Shown one piece after another: positions 20,379-30,355 of a stretch of 64,000 nt of DNA (position 1 is its first letter; every line of letters starts with the position of its first letter). Below the pieces are notes generated by a model. It was not told where the DNA came from. It saw only the letters and a program-made list of their open reading frames with translations, and searched no databases. Origin of the DNA: Dillenia suffruticosa (taxonomy: Eukaryota > Streptophyta > Magnoliopsida > Dilleniales > Dilleniaceae); the NCBI GenBank assembly GCA_033439265.1, contig JAVTVX010000004.1:19791701-19855700 (forward strand), given 5' to 3'. Position numbers and translations under genes: made by a program.

Positions 20379-23320
20379 TATAATACCGACACTCGGTGCC
20401 TGAACAAGTATATGGGTTTTAAAAAAATATATATAGATATTTAAAAAAAAAAAAACAGTGGAGTGCTACATTTTGAGACAAAACGCAGCACCCCGCCAAT
20501 TTGGGATTAGAGCTGTTAGCCCTAATCTTTCACTCTCTCTCTTTCTTCCTCTTTCTCTCTCCCCGCCTCTTCCTCTCCTACGGTAGCGCCTCCCTCGCCC
20601 GAAGCCGCCGCGCACCACCACCACCACCACCACCACCACCACCGTCTTCTTCTTCTTCTTCTTCTTCTTCTTCTTCTTCTTCTTCTTCTTCTTCTCTCTC
20701 TCTCTTCCTCTCTCTCTCACTTCGTATCTTCCTCTTCCGCAGCCGCCGCCCACCGCCTCGCCTTCCTCCCGCGATCGCCGCCGCTGCAACGCCCTCCCGC
20801 GACTGGAGCACCTCCGCTGAGCGCGATCTGCTGCCAGCTCTTCATAGTGCGAGCGCGCGACTGCCCTAGCGCTCCACAGCGCGAGTGCGTGCCTGCTCGG
20901 GTGCACACCTACACGACTACGAGCGTACCAGAGCGCGACAGCGCGAGAGCGCAGAGCACTGCGCGAGCACTAGCGCGTCCCTGCGCGCCTCTGCACGCTC
21001 CTGCACGAGCACCAAGGCACCCCTGAGCGCCTCTGCACGCTCCTGCACGAGCGCCAGCGTGCCCCTGCACGAGCACCAGCACGCCCCAGCGCGAGCTGCC
21101 CTGTGTGAGCACGCCCCCCAGCGTGACCCTCCGCGCTAGCCCAACGAGCTGTGCGACTCCAGCACGAGCGCGAGTGCGCTCCAGCGCGCGACCCACTGCA
21201 CGAGCGCGTGTGCCTCACAGCGCGTGATCTAGCTCACGAGCGCAAGCCCTAGCCCGTGAGCGCGCCCCAACTGCGAGCCCACTGCGGCCTGCTAACCCGC
21301 GAGCCCTCCAGCGGGCCAGCCCGCCAGCTCGCCAACCCATAGGCCCGTGAGCCCACGACGGCCCGCGATCCCGCGACCGGCTTTCTCCTTTGAGAGTCAT
21401 CTGCCATCCTTGCAGAAATCCTCCACTGCAGGTAATGACTGTGTTAGATGTGGTTTTGTATTAGAAATTGATTTAGCCGCTAACGTGGTTTCAAAATTGA
21501 AAATATTACAGGTTTTAAATTTATTTGATGGGCGAACGAAAGCTAGGTTTGAGATTCGAGTAAACCTAGGTGAGGGAAATAAAATTATTTCCATACTTAT
21601 TTAATTTGATCGAATTTAGGTTGAATTTAGAATCAGAAGTTATATATATATGTTGTTGTGGCTTAAAATCGATATTTAAGTCCTTAGAACATGTGGTTAA
21701 ATGTGCAGAAATTATGGTGTATATTTATAAATTGAAGAATTTAGGGTTGTACGAATTTAAGGAAAATGATAAACCCTGACAATAGTCGAATTTTGTTTAA
21801 AATCATGATGATTTGATTAGGTTGGCTTTCTTGGTGATTTGATTGAGGGGAGTTTTGATTCTACGTGTTGTGGTTTTATTGGGGAGTGCGCTATTCTTCC
21901 CAAATCTGTGAGTTGGATTTATTTCAATATTTTTGTTTAATGTGTAAACCCTATTTTAAAATATTTGATAAATGAGCATGATTTGTAGCGTATTTGAAAT
22001 ATTTTGACTGGTTTGGAAATTGATTTTTGTGAACTGATGGAGTGTCCAAAATTGTGTTGAAATATTGAAATTAAGCATCCATACGGTTGAAATATATAAT
22101 ATGCCATTTTATTCTATATGTTGCATTTGGTTTGTGAACCTGATTTCGGCACATTTTGATACGATTTTGGATTTGGCCTTGAGGGGTCTGGTATGTATTG
22201 TTCCGTAGTTACGAAGGATACCGTGAGAGACGCTTTGGTGGCGTCCGGATATGCCTAGGCCTGGGGTGTCCCACGAGTTGTCATAATTTTTATTAACGAT
22301 ACGGTACTAGCCAGGTTGAAACCGAAAGGGGGAGGATTTGGATACTCTCTTCAAGTCTAGCACCTGGACGAGATTCGTCGCCAACGCCAAGATAGAGAAC
22401 ACTTTAAATAAACTTGCATATAACACCCCCGGTGCGCCTGTCATAGGTCGCAATAGACCTCTGCTAGGACATTTTCGGTTGGCAGCTCTATGATTTTAGT
22501 GACAGTGCTTTGGATGCATATTTGACTTGAAAATGCGTGCTAATGATATATTGTTGAAATGAAAAATATGATGATTTGAAATATGATTCGTATACTTATA
22601 TTTTGACACTCCAGTTTCACACTTCATATTTGACGATTGCATTGACCCACTCACTCACTAAGTATTCTTCCTCGAGTACTCACCCCTCATTTCTCTTCTT
22701 GTTTCAGAGATAGTCTTTGACAAGGAGCGTTGCTTTAGGACACTCGGTATCATTGGGAGATCTGGTTTGGACTTGAGAAGTCATTATATATTTCTGCTGC
22801 AAATTTGTATTGGTAATGTATATGCATTCTGAGGTCTATAGACGACCATTATGTAATTCTGAGATGACTGTATAAATATGGACATTTAAATTGTGGAACT
22901 CTCATGTCATTGCATAACATTGCATTGAGGCATTTCTTATTCGTTGCGTATGTACTTGGAAATGTGTTATGTCTTAGAAGTGTACTCTAGGATCGCTCAA
23001 TGACACCTCTAAATCACAGGAGGGGCGACTGGCGGCTGTCCATACTTTTGACGGAGGCATGACAGTAGAGGTCGGTAGCTAGGTTGTTGAAAATTTTTAT
23101 AGTCTTGCTTTATTCTGGATATTGACTATGGGATTGGTTGATTTTGGAGAGACCGGAATGACCATTTGATTATTTTACAGAATGGTTATGATTTATACAA
23201 GATTAATTGTACTTGGGAGACCTCCGAAATATGGGGAGATTCTGTTCGATTATCTGTAAAAATATAGTCGGTATTCAAAACAACGGGCAACTGTTCACGA
23301 TCTCGGTCCGGGGCGTGACA
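20379..23320 (+). repeat. 3' LTR of the Gypsy element
   Basis: It is colinear with 12041-15021 and ends GGGCGTGACA before the duplication GGCTG. The first base pair is changed (TATAATACC against TGTAACATC). It carries longer microsatellites and several short indels relative to the 5' LTR, mainly in the GC-rich block (about 20810-21340). Confidence 0.92.
20613..20696 (+). repeat. (CAC)10 and (TTC)17 microsatellites in the 3' LTR
   Basis: The equivalent tracts in the 5' LTR are (CAC)6 and about four to five TTC units broken by TTTTT. Since LTRs are identical at insertion, the difference arose afterwards. Confidence 0.85.
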
Positions 23321-23358
23321 GGCTGGGGCGAGCAGGCGTGTGCAGGGCAGGGGCAGAG
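23321..23358 (+). repeat. GC-rich minisatellite, right fragment
   Basis: It begins with the second GGCTG duplication and continues GGGGCGAGCAGGCGTGTGCA and GGGCAGGGGCAGAG, the same units as 10395-10435. It ends where Copia-related sequence starts. Confidence 0.75.
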
Positions 23359-23426
23359 CTACGTGACTTGGGTAACGTCACGGTATATTTGCGATCTACG
23401 TGACTTGGGTAACGTCACGGTATATT
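23359..23426 (+). repeat. 31-bp direct repeat in the Copia left end
   Basis: CTACGTGACTTGGGTAACGT and the following CACGGTATATT occur at 23359-23389 and 23396-23426, 37 bp apart. The second copy lies inside the inverted-repeat arm. Confidence 0.85.
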
Positions 23427-23678
23427 CGGATTCACGAAACTCATCCGTGATCCGAAACCCATTTTTGCAACCCATATTTTTATACCCGAAAATATTCCGA
23501 AAATAATTTAATAAATCCAACATTGGTATCAGAGCGTAGGGTTGGATTTATTAAATTATTTTCGGAATATTTTCGGGTATAAAAATATGGGTTGCAAAAA
23601 TGGGTTTCGGATCACGGATGAGTTTCGTGAATCCGAATATACCGTGACGTTACCCAAGTCACGTAGATCGCAAATATA
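23384..23678. repeat. 138-bp inverted repeat centred on the primer-binding site
   Basis: Arms 23384-23521 and 23541-23678 are exact reverse complements by eye over their whole length, separated by 19 bp that contain TGGTATCAGAGC. Such a fold-back is not a normal Copia feature. It would form a long hairpin in RNA or single-stranded DNA, or it may be an assembly or template-switch product. Confidence 0.9.
23524..23535 (+). other. Copia primer-binding site
   Basis: TGGTATCAGAGC follows AAATCCAACA (the LTR end also seen at 32000) after a single T. It is complementary to tRNA-iMet. Confidence 0.85.
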
Positions 23679-24788
23679 ATTTTTTCTGAATTTTTGGAGC
23701 ATGTTTAAGCCATGAAAATTAAAGTTGAAGTTTTCGGCCCTAAGGGTGCCCAAAACTTAAAAACCTAGATCTATCCATGTAGAGGGATTGTTGATCTAAA
23801 TAAATGGCATATTAGTGTTCCATGTGCATTGATCTACGTTTTGACATGCATTATGCATTGATTGGCTGCCGGAAACTGGGTTTTCCGGCGAGGCCGCGGA
23901 GGGCCAAAAATTTGGACAAATGATTCGCCGTGTTTAGGGCTTGAACCATTCAAAAAAACGAGTTCCAAATATTTGTGGGAAGTCCAAATATATTTTCCGG
24001 CAGAAACCGTCGTAAAAATTAGCCGGAAATGGGTTCTCGGAGAAACGGGTCGAAAAAACCCGTTGCAGGACCCGTCGGGCGAAGAAGGAGAAGCCCAAAC
24101 CCGCGGGCGCGTGACGAGCACGCGCCAGAGGTCGCGTCCAGCAGGCGCGTGCAATGCACGCGCCACACAGGCGTGTGAAGCGGGTGGCGGTGGGCGGTCG
24201 GGTCGGAACCTGACCCGGACCGACCCGCTTCCGACCCGACCGGGTCAGACCCGGACCGTTGACCGGGTCGGTCGGGTCAACCCTGACCCGTTGACCGACC
24301 CGGTATGACCCGGCTCAGGGGCGGCTCAGCGCGTGAGGCGCGTGAGCCACGCGCCGCGACTGGGCGCGCGTGAGACGAGCCGCGCGTGGCGCGTGGCAGC
24401 GCGTGAGCAGCGCGCCGCGCGTCTGGCGCGTGCAGCAGGGCTGCCGCCGGCGCGTGGAGGCGCGTGGCGGCGCGTGGAGTGCACCGCCGGCGAGCGGCGG
24501 CGCGTGGGGAACCCCGGCGGCGCGTCAGGTCGTCCAAAATTGATTTTTTCAATTTTTTTGGGGTCCTATGTGCATATATGTGACTATTTGTGGGATTTTG
24601 TGCACCGAATTAAAGTCCGGATGATGAGATGAGGTCCCGGGTTGTGGTGTATGGTGTCCGTTGACTCATATGCTCACTTTGGGGTCAATATTCGATTCAT
24701 TTTGGATTGTTAATTCGTAGGGTGTACGAAATTATGAAAATAAGCATTATTAGTCACTAATGTCTCTTTTTTCTGTGTGACAGAGACA
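23679..24788 (+). other. Copia leader, with GC-rich repeats and a likely splice acceptor
   Basis: This is non-coding leader between the inverted repeat and the polyprotein. From 24090 to 24530 it is very GC-rich, with repeated GACCCG and GGCGCGTG words. At 24760-24783 a pyrimidine-rich tract ends TGTGACAG just before the start codon. That looks like a 3' splice site, suggesting an intron in the leader. A donor was not fixed. Confidence 0.5.
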
Positions 24789-27700
24789 ATGGCTGCGACA
24801 AAGAGTATCGTACTTGATCTCGTTAAGGGAGACAAGTTGAACGGTGACAATTATGAGATTTGGCACCGTAAAGTTCAATTTGTCTTCGAGGAGCAGGACC
24901 TAGCGGAGGTTCTCTTACACGAGATGACAGACCCCGGGGTGGGTGATACGCCTCAGGCGAAACTGGATGAGGAGGCGTATCGTGCATGGAAGAAGAAGGA
25001 TGGCCAAGCTAGGGTCATCCTCCTTAGCAGTATGCACGATGATCTGATTCCAGTGTACGAGCAGTATCCTACTGCGATGTCGGTTTGGAGTGCTCTGAGA
25101 GAGCACCTTGGCTCCCGGTCAGCTCCTAAGCTGAGGATGCTGACTTATAGGTTTATCACCTATAAGAAGAGATCCGATCATAGCATGAAACAGCATTTAA
25201 TGCATATGTCAAGTATGATCGCTTCTCTAAAGAACATGGGGGAGCCAATGTCTGATGAGCTTCAGGTACTGGGAGTAATCCAGTCATTGCCTGACTCCTG
25301 GGATGTTGTAAAGACCTACCTCACGCACACTGAGAGTATTCGTACTTTCATGGACGTGCGTAGGCATTGTGAGCTCGAGGAGGAGCGCCAGGAGGTGGCT
25401 AGGTCGGTTTCTGGTCATGCCTATGTGGCGGAGTCGAGTAAGGGCTCCAAGGGCGTCAAGCGTAAATGGCGCAAATATGACAAGAAACCTAGCCAAGCTA
25501 AGAGGAAGCCATCAGCGAAAACCGTTGATAGAGGGCAGACACGTAAGAAGAAGGAGCTCGACAAGAGCAAAGTCCGATGCTACGTTTGTGGCAAATCTGG
25601 GCACTCCGCTCGCGAGTGTGGCGAGCGAAAGGTATGTCCTTCTTCTATACATGGTATGAGTTATGTTTCATCCACTGTGATGCTTACTAACTCTTCTCCT
25701 TTGTGGATTGTAGACTCAGGAGCCACCGACCATGTAGCTCGAGATAGGAGCGCATATGTGGAGTTCCGCCGATTGAGTCCCCAAGCGAGGAGGCTGTACG
25801 TGGGGAACGGAGCATTTGTGGTTGTGAAGGGGATTGGTACATGCAAGCTGATGCTGCCAAGTAACCAAGTCCTATACCTGCATCATGTGCTGTATGCTCC
25901 CGAGATTCGGCGGAATCTCATTTCTGTCCTTTGTTTAGATCGTTTAGGATACTCTGTCATTTTCAGAAATTTGAGTGTTTCTGTCATTTACGATAACTCT
26001 GTTTTATGTACTGGTTTAGTCCATGATGGACTTTATGCGTTGGATTTGGTTTCCTTTAATAAAATTTCTGATTTGTCTTCTATTGCGTATACATCTGATA
26101 GCGTAGTTGATGATGTTTCAATTTGGCATAGTAGACTTGGACACATAGGGCAAGAGAGAATGAACCGGTTAGCTACGAGTGGCTTGTTGGGCCCGCTAAC
26201 CCGGATCGAGTTGCCCTTATGTGAGTTTTGCCTAGCCGGCAAAGCGACGAGGAAACCATTTGGAAAAGCAATGAGGGCTGGGACCCCATTGCAATTGATC
26301 CACTCCGATATTTGTGGACCTATGAATGTGAGAGCCCGAAACGGAGCCACGTATTTCATTACGTTTATAGATGATTACACGCGTTTCGGTTACGTCTACC
26401 TTATCTCGCACAAGTCTGAGGCATTAAATTGCTTCAGGAGGTATATCAGCGAGGTAGAAAACCAGTTAGACTTGAGAATTAAAACTCTCAGAACCGATAG
26501 AGGACGCGAGTACTTGTCTGAGGAGTTTAAAGAGCTCTGTTTCGAGAAGGGCATTACGAGACAGTTGACTATTCCTGCTACTCCCCAGCAGAACGGGGTA
26601 GCTGAGAGAAGGAATAGGACTTTGTTGGAGATGGTAAGATCGATGATGGCGCAGGCCAATTTGGCTATCTCTCATTGGGGAGACGCATTGTTGACTGCCG
26701 CCTACGTGCTTAACCGTGTTCCAACCAAGTCCGTAGTCAGTACCCCATACGAGCTTTGGACAGGGAGGCAGCCTGACCTTAGCCATTTGAGACCATGGGG
26801 TTGTGCCGCATACGTTCACGATTCCTCGCACCCACACGGCAAGTTAGGCCCACGAGGAAAGAAATGTATCTTTATAAGGTACTCTGAACATTCTAAGGGA
26901 CATGTGTTCCTAGGTGAACGTACGGATGGCACGGTCTCCGAGATCGAATCTCGTAATGCTACGTTCCTGGAAAAGGATTTCCCTAAGAGAGGCGAAATTG
27001 ACCAGGATTTCACCTTTTATGAGATGGGTGAGCCTGACGGCCCAAATGAGCCCAGGGGAGGGACCCAAGAGCCTACAATGGATCTTGGTCCTAGTGGGAG
27101 TGACCCATCTCGAGGTGAGGAGGCTCCTCCTCCTCGTAGGAGTAGTCGGGGACATGTACCCCGACGTCATTTTCCGATAGAGGATGAGATCCTCATCGTG
27201 ACTCCTGAGGATGATGAAGAACCTCAAACCTTTGAGAAGGCTCTCGAGAGTCCTATGAGGGACCAATGGCTAGAGGCCATGAAAGAGGAGATGGAATCAA
27301 TGAGGGTCAACGGGGTCTGGGACCTAGTTGACTTACCTGAGGATAGAAGGGCCATAGGGAACAAGTGGGTTCTCAAAATCAAAAGAAAGGCCGACGGATC
27401 GGTAGAAAGATACAAAGCCCGTCTAGTAGCCAAGGGTTACACACAGACAAAGGGCATTGATTACGAGGAGACTTTCTCCCCCGTAGTCAAATTTACATCG
27501 ATCCGTCTACTCTTGGCGATTGTCGCGAGCATGGATCTAGAGTTGCATCAGATGGATGTAAAGACCGCTTTCCTTAATGGAAATCTGGATGAGGAGATCT
27601 ACATGGAGCAGCCCTCTGGGTTCGTTCTAGTAGGTCATGAGGACAAGGTCTGTCGACTTCGGAAGTCGATATATGGCCTAAAGCAATCATCCAGGCGGTG

Positions 27701-28784
27701 GTACCTAAGATTCCACGAGGAGGTGATATCTTATGGCTTTACAATGATCGAGGAGGATCATTGTGTTTACTTGATACGATCTGATAACTCTTTTGTGATC
27801 CTGTCCCTGTATGTGGACGATATACTGTTGGCTGGGAACAACATTCAGTATATGATGACAATCAAGGCTTGGTTGTCATTGAGCTTCGACATGATCGACA
27901 TGGGTGAAGCTGAGTTCATCCTTGGAGTTAAGATCCAGAGAGATCGATCGAGAAGAATGTTGGCTCTTTCACAAGAGACCTACATTAAGAAAATTCTCGA
28001 ACGCTTTGGGATGAGTGATTGTAATCCCATTGATACTCCAATCGCCAAGTGTGATGGTCTGAGTCTTGAGATGTGCCCGAAAACTCAGGAAGATATAAGG
28101 GAGATGCGTAAAATCCCTTATTCCAGCGCAGTGGGAAGTCTAATGTATGCGATGTTGTGTACACGACCAGACATATGTTACGCAGTCGGTCTGGTGAGTA
28201 GATATCAATCAAATCCTGGAAGGGGTCACTGGAGAGCAGTGAAAAGGATTTTTCGATATCTCAAGGGAACTGCGAGCTACTCCTTGTGTTATGGGAGAGG
28301 GGATTTGCGCCTCATAGGATATTCAGACGCCGACTGGGGCGGTGATCTGGATAAGCGCAAATCGACATCAGGTTTTGCCTTCTTGCTCAATGGCGGTGCC
28401 ATTTCTTGGAGCAGCAAGAAGCAGACCTGTGTAGCTTTATCTACGATGGAGGCTGAGTTCGTGGCTTGCTCAGTCGCAGTTCAGGAGAGTGTTTGGCTCC
28501 GAAGACTATTAGATGACTTAGGGGTTGTGGCTGATAGTGGGAGGCCAGTGATGATTTACTGTGATAATCAGGCTGCTATCGCCTATACTCGAGACCCTAA
28601 GTATCATAGTAGGACCAAACACATAGACACCAGATATAATTTTGTTAGAGACATCATCGAGAAGGGTGAAGTGACCGTCAAGTACATCTCGACACATTGC
28701 ATGGTGGCTGACCCCTTCACCAAACCCATCACTAGAGACTCATTTATAGCACATAGAGAGTCATTGGGTTTGGGAATATTTTGA
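24789..28784 (+). CDS. Copia Gag-Pol polyprotein, intact (1331 aa)
   Basis: ATG at 24789 (MAATKSIVLDLVKGDKLNG) was chosen because the four upstream codons begin with GTG and sit at a probable splice acceptor. Domains: UBN2-type gag (about 20-230); CCHC knuckle 264-277 (CYVCGKSGHSAREC); aspartic protease with DSGATDH, Asp309; GAG-pre-integrase from WHSRLGH at 446; integrase with Asp507, Asp570 and Glu606 (a DD35E spacing); RT with YVDD 1008-1011; RNase H with Asp1180, Glu1223 and Asp1259; end near LGLGIF. No stop or frameshift occurs and all catalytic residues are present. The protein makes, processes and integrates element cDNA in virus-like particles. Initiation at other in-frame codons cannot be excluded. 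Its clade within Copia was not settled. Confidence 0.95.
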   Translation: MAATKSIVLDLVKGDKLNGDNYEIWHRKVQFVFEEQDLAEVLLHEMTDPGVGDTPQAKLDEEAYRAWKKKDGQARVILLSSMHDDLIPVYEQYPTAMSVWSALREHLGSRSAPKLRMLTYRFITYKKRSDHSMKQHLMHMSSMIASLKNMGEPMSDELQVLGVIQSLPDSWDVVKTYLTHTESIRTFMDVRRHCELEEERQEVARSVSGHAYVAESSKGSKGVKRKWRKYDKKPSQAKRKPSAKTVDRGQTRKKKELDKSKVRCYVCGKSGHSARECGERKVCPSSIHGMSYVSSTVMLTNSSPLWIVDSGATDHVARDRSAYVEFRRLSPQARRLYVGNGAFVVVKGIGTCKLMLPSNQVLYLHHVLYAPEIRRNLISVLCLDRLGYSVIFRNLSVSVIYDNSVLCTGLVHDGLYALDLVSFNKISDLSSIAYTSDSVVDDVSIWHSRLGHIGQERMNRLATSGLLGPLTRIELPLCEFCLAGKATRKPFGKAMRAGTPLQLIHSDICGPMNVRARNGATYFITFIDDYTRFGYVYLISHKSEALNCFRRYISEVENQLDLRIKTLRTDRGREYLSEEFKELCFEKGITRQLTIPATPQQNGVAERRNRTLLEMVRSMMAQANLAISHWGDALLTAAYVLNRVPTKSVVSTPYELWTGRQPDLSHLRPWGCAAYVHDSSHPHGKLGPRGKKCIFIRYSEHSKGHVFLGERTDGTVSEIESRNATFLEKDFPKRGEIDQDFTFYEMGEPDGPNEPRGGTQEPTMDLGPSGSDPSRGEEAPPPRRSSRGHVPRRHFPIEDEILIVTPEDDEEPQTFEKALESPMRDQWLEAMKEEMESMRVNGVWDLVDLPEDRRAIGNKWVLKIKRKADGSVERYKARLVAKGYTQTKGIDYEETFSPVVKFTSIRLLLAIVASMDLELHQMDVKTAFLNGNLDEEIYMEQPSGFVLVGHEDKVCRLRKSIYGLKQSSRRWYLRFHEEVISYGFTMIEEDHCVYLIRSDNSFVILSLYVDDILLAGNNIQYMMTIKAWLSLSFDMIDMGEAEFILGVKIQRDRSRRMLALSQETYIKKILERFGMSDCNPIDTPIAKCDGLSLEMCPKTQEDIREMRKIPYSSAVGSLMYAMLCTRPDICYAVGLVSRYQSNPGRGHWRAVKRIFRYLKGTASYSLCYGRGDLRLIGYSDADWGGDLDKRKSTSGFAFLLNGGAISWSSKKQTCVALSTMEAEFVACSVAVQESVWLRRLLDDLGVVADSGRPVMIYCDNQAAIAYTRDPKYHSRTKHIDTRYNFVRDIIEKGEVTVKYISTHCMVADPFTKPITRDSFIAHRESLGLGIF

Positions 28785-30355
28785 TTTTTCTCATTGTACT
28801 AAACTGACGATGTGATGCTTATTATATTTTTATATATATGATTTTGTGCATTATTCAGTCACATTTATATTTTCTTAAATAATGCACTTATTTATATCAT
28901 GTATATTTGATGTGATAAAATATATGTCAGGCATGTGAGGTCGACTCTCTCACACGAGCGACCACCTCCAACTCTGAGTGAGTGGAGATGAGACAGTTTC
29001 TAGTCGTAAGAGGCATTGAGAGTGGCCCAACTAGAACAAAAGTCGCCCTGATACGTGTTCAGGATGAGGTCATTTGGGATATGACCGACATGGAAATACC
29101 CACATCCATGTTGCCTGTGAGTAGCCAGATTTGAGATTTCAGAAATCACCTGCGATAGTGATATTGTCTCTGAGACACTCTCTCTGAGATCTCTGGGTAG
29201 AGTCTTATGTGTAGACTGAGTCCCGTATCTGCACAGTGTTAAGAAATCTGACATATGCCCTTTTGAGAAATAAGGGATTAACACTGTGGCACGCGTTTCA
29301 TACCGTGTGTGATGACGACTAGGTATAGTGGGAGCAATTATATGAGACGATGATCTATTTATGATCCCCGTTCCCACTGTGTGAGACCCGAGATCCATTG
29401 GATGGGATCTCTAGTACCCTTATTTTACTTTCGACTGTCTCTAGAAGTCTTGATTCAGTGTTTGCTACTTTAGTCTGTTTACCTATGGCCCGGAAGATAA
29501 ATTGAGGTCTAAGGGGCAGGTCTAGGAAAGCAGCTGAATTGAGATCGATAGATTCGAGTTTGGGAAAGGAAGACCAATCTACATTACATCGTTGTGTAGT
29601 ATTCACCGACCGGTCTGTTGCGTATATCCACGTTGGGATAAAAACGTAATAGTGAATACACATTCGAGGATATATTGGGGATGACTTTCGATGAGGAAAG
29701 TGACTCGAAGGATGTAAATGTGATGAGTCTGGGGTACAGCGAGATGTTTTATTATTAACGACGACTCCTCGAACATCCTAACAGGTGTATCGAGAAGTCT
29801 TTATTTGCAGGTGTACTCGCCAGTCGCACGACACCCAATCTAGTATGAAAATCCAGAAGGGTGATACAGGAGATCGCATGAGCTGTGATCTCGTGATGGA
29901 TGTAAATGCCCTCGTGTGCAAGTGGGAGATGAAGGAATGAATGCCCACGTGGGGCATCTTTCCTTATTTGGAAAAAGGAAATATCCCACTTTCCATATGC
30001 ACAAATGGTAACTTATGGGATTTGAATTCCCTACCATTTGTGGTGAAGGAGACATATGGAAACTAGGGGCAAAACCCTAGGACAGACAACGATTGCAAAA
30101 GATTGTGAGGAGACAATTGAGAGAAAGAGGGAAAAATTCTGCGAAGAGAATTTGTCACCGGATTCGATTGAGGGGTCGTGGTGCTGCGGTGATAGCTCAT
30201 CTTTTGTGGTTATCATCCCGACTGCGAGGTCGATTGATCGAGGTTCGTCGTTCCCAGATTTTGCGATCTACTTTTGAGGTATGCCCGAAAATCCTATTCT
30301 TTTATGATTCCGAAATATTTTGCACGCTTCCGCATGTGTATGTGCAAGAGGTAAG
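28760..30355 (+). repeat. Copia 3' region, tandem unit 1
   Basis: It starts in the last codons of the polyprotein (TCATTGGGTTT) and runs through GTCGACTCTCTCACACGAG, CACATCCATGTTGCCTGT, TTTACCTATGGCCCGGAAG and TCGAGTTTGGGAAA to CACGCTTCCGCATG. Unit 2 repeats these in order. Unit 1 lacks the terminal AAATCCAACA and ends with GAGGTAAGG, a donor-like string. Confidence 0.8.

Larger units (their letters stand above)
12041..23320 (+). mobile_element. Complete Tekay-like (chromovirus) Gypsy retrotransposon, decayed
   Basis: There are two long LTRs (12041-15021 and 20379-23320), a TGGTATCAGAGC primer-binding site (initiator Met tRNA), gag, then protease, RT, RNase H, integrase and chromodomain in Gypsy order, a G-rich polypurine tract, and a perfect 5-bp duplication GGCTG at 12036-12040 and 23321-23325. 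The chromodomain after integrase and the coding style point to the Tekay/Del clade. The two LTRs differ at scattered positions and in microsatellite length, and the coding region carries many stops, so the insertion is not recent. It cannot move by itself. Confidence 0.93.

Noticed and set aside
20466-21196. Open frames with poly-E, poly-K or poly-S runs
   Set aside because: They are products of the (TTC)n and (CAC)n tracts in the 3' LTR.
23862-24632. Arginine-rich open frames in the Copia leader
   Set aside because: GC-rich repeat artefacts upstream of the real polyprotein, with no domain.
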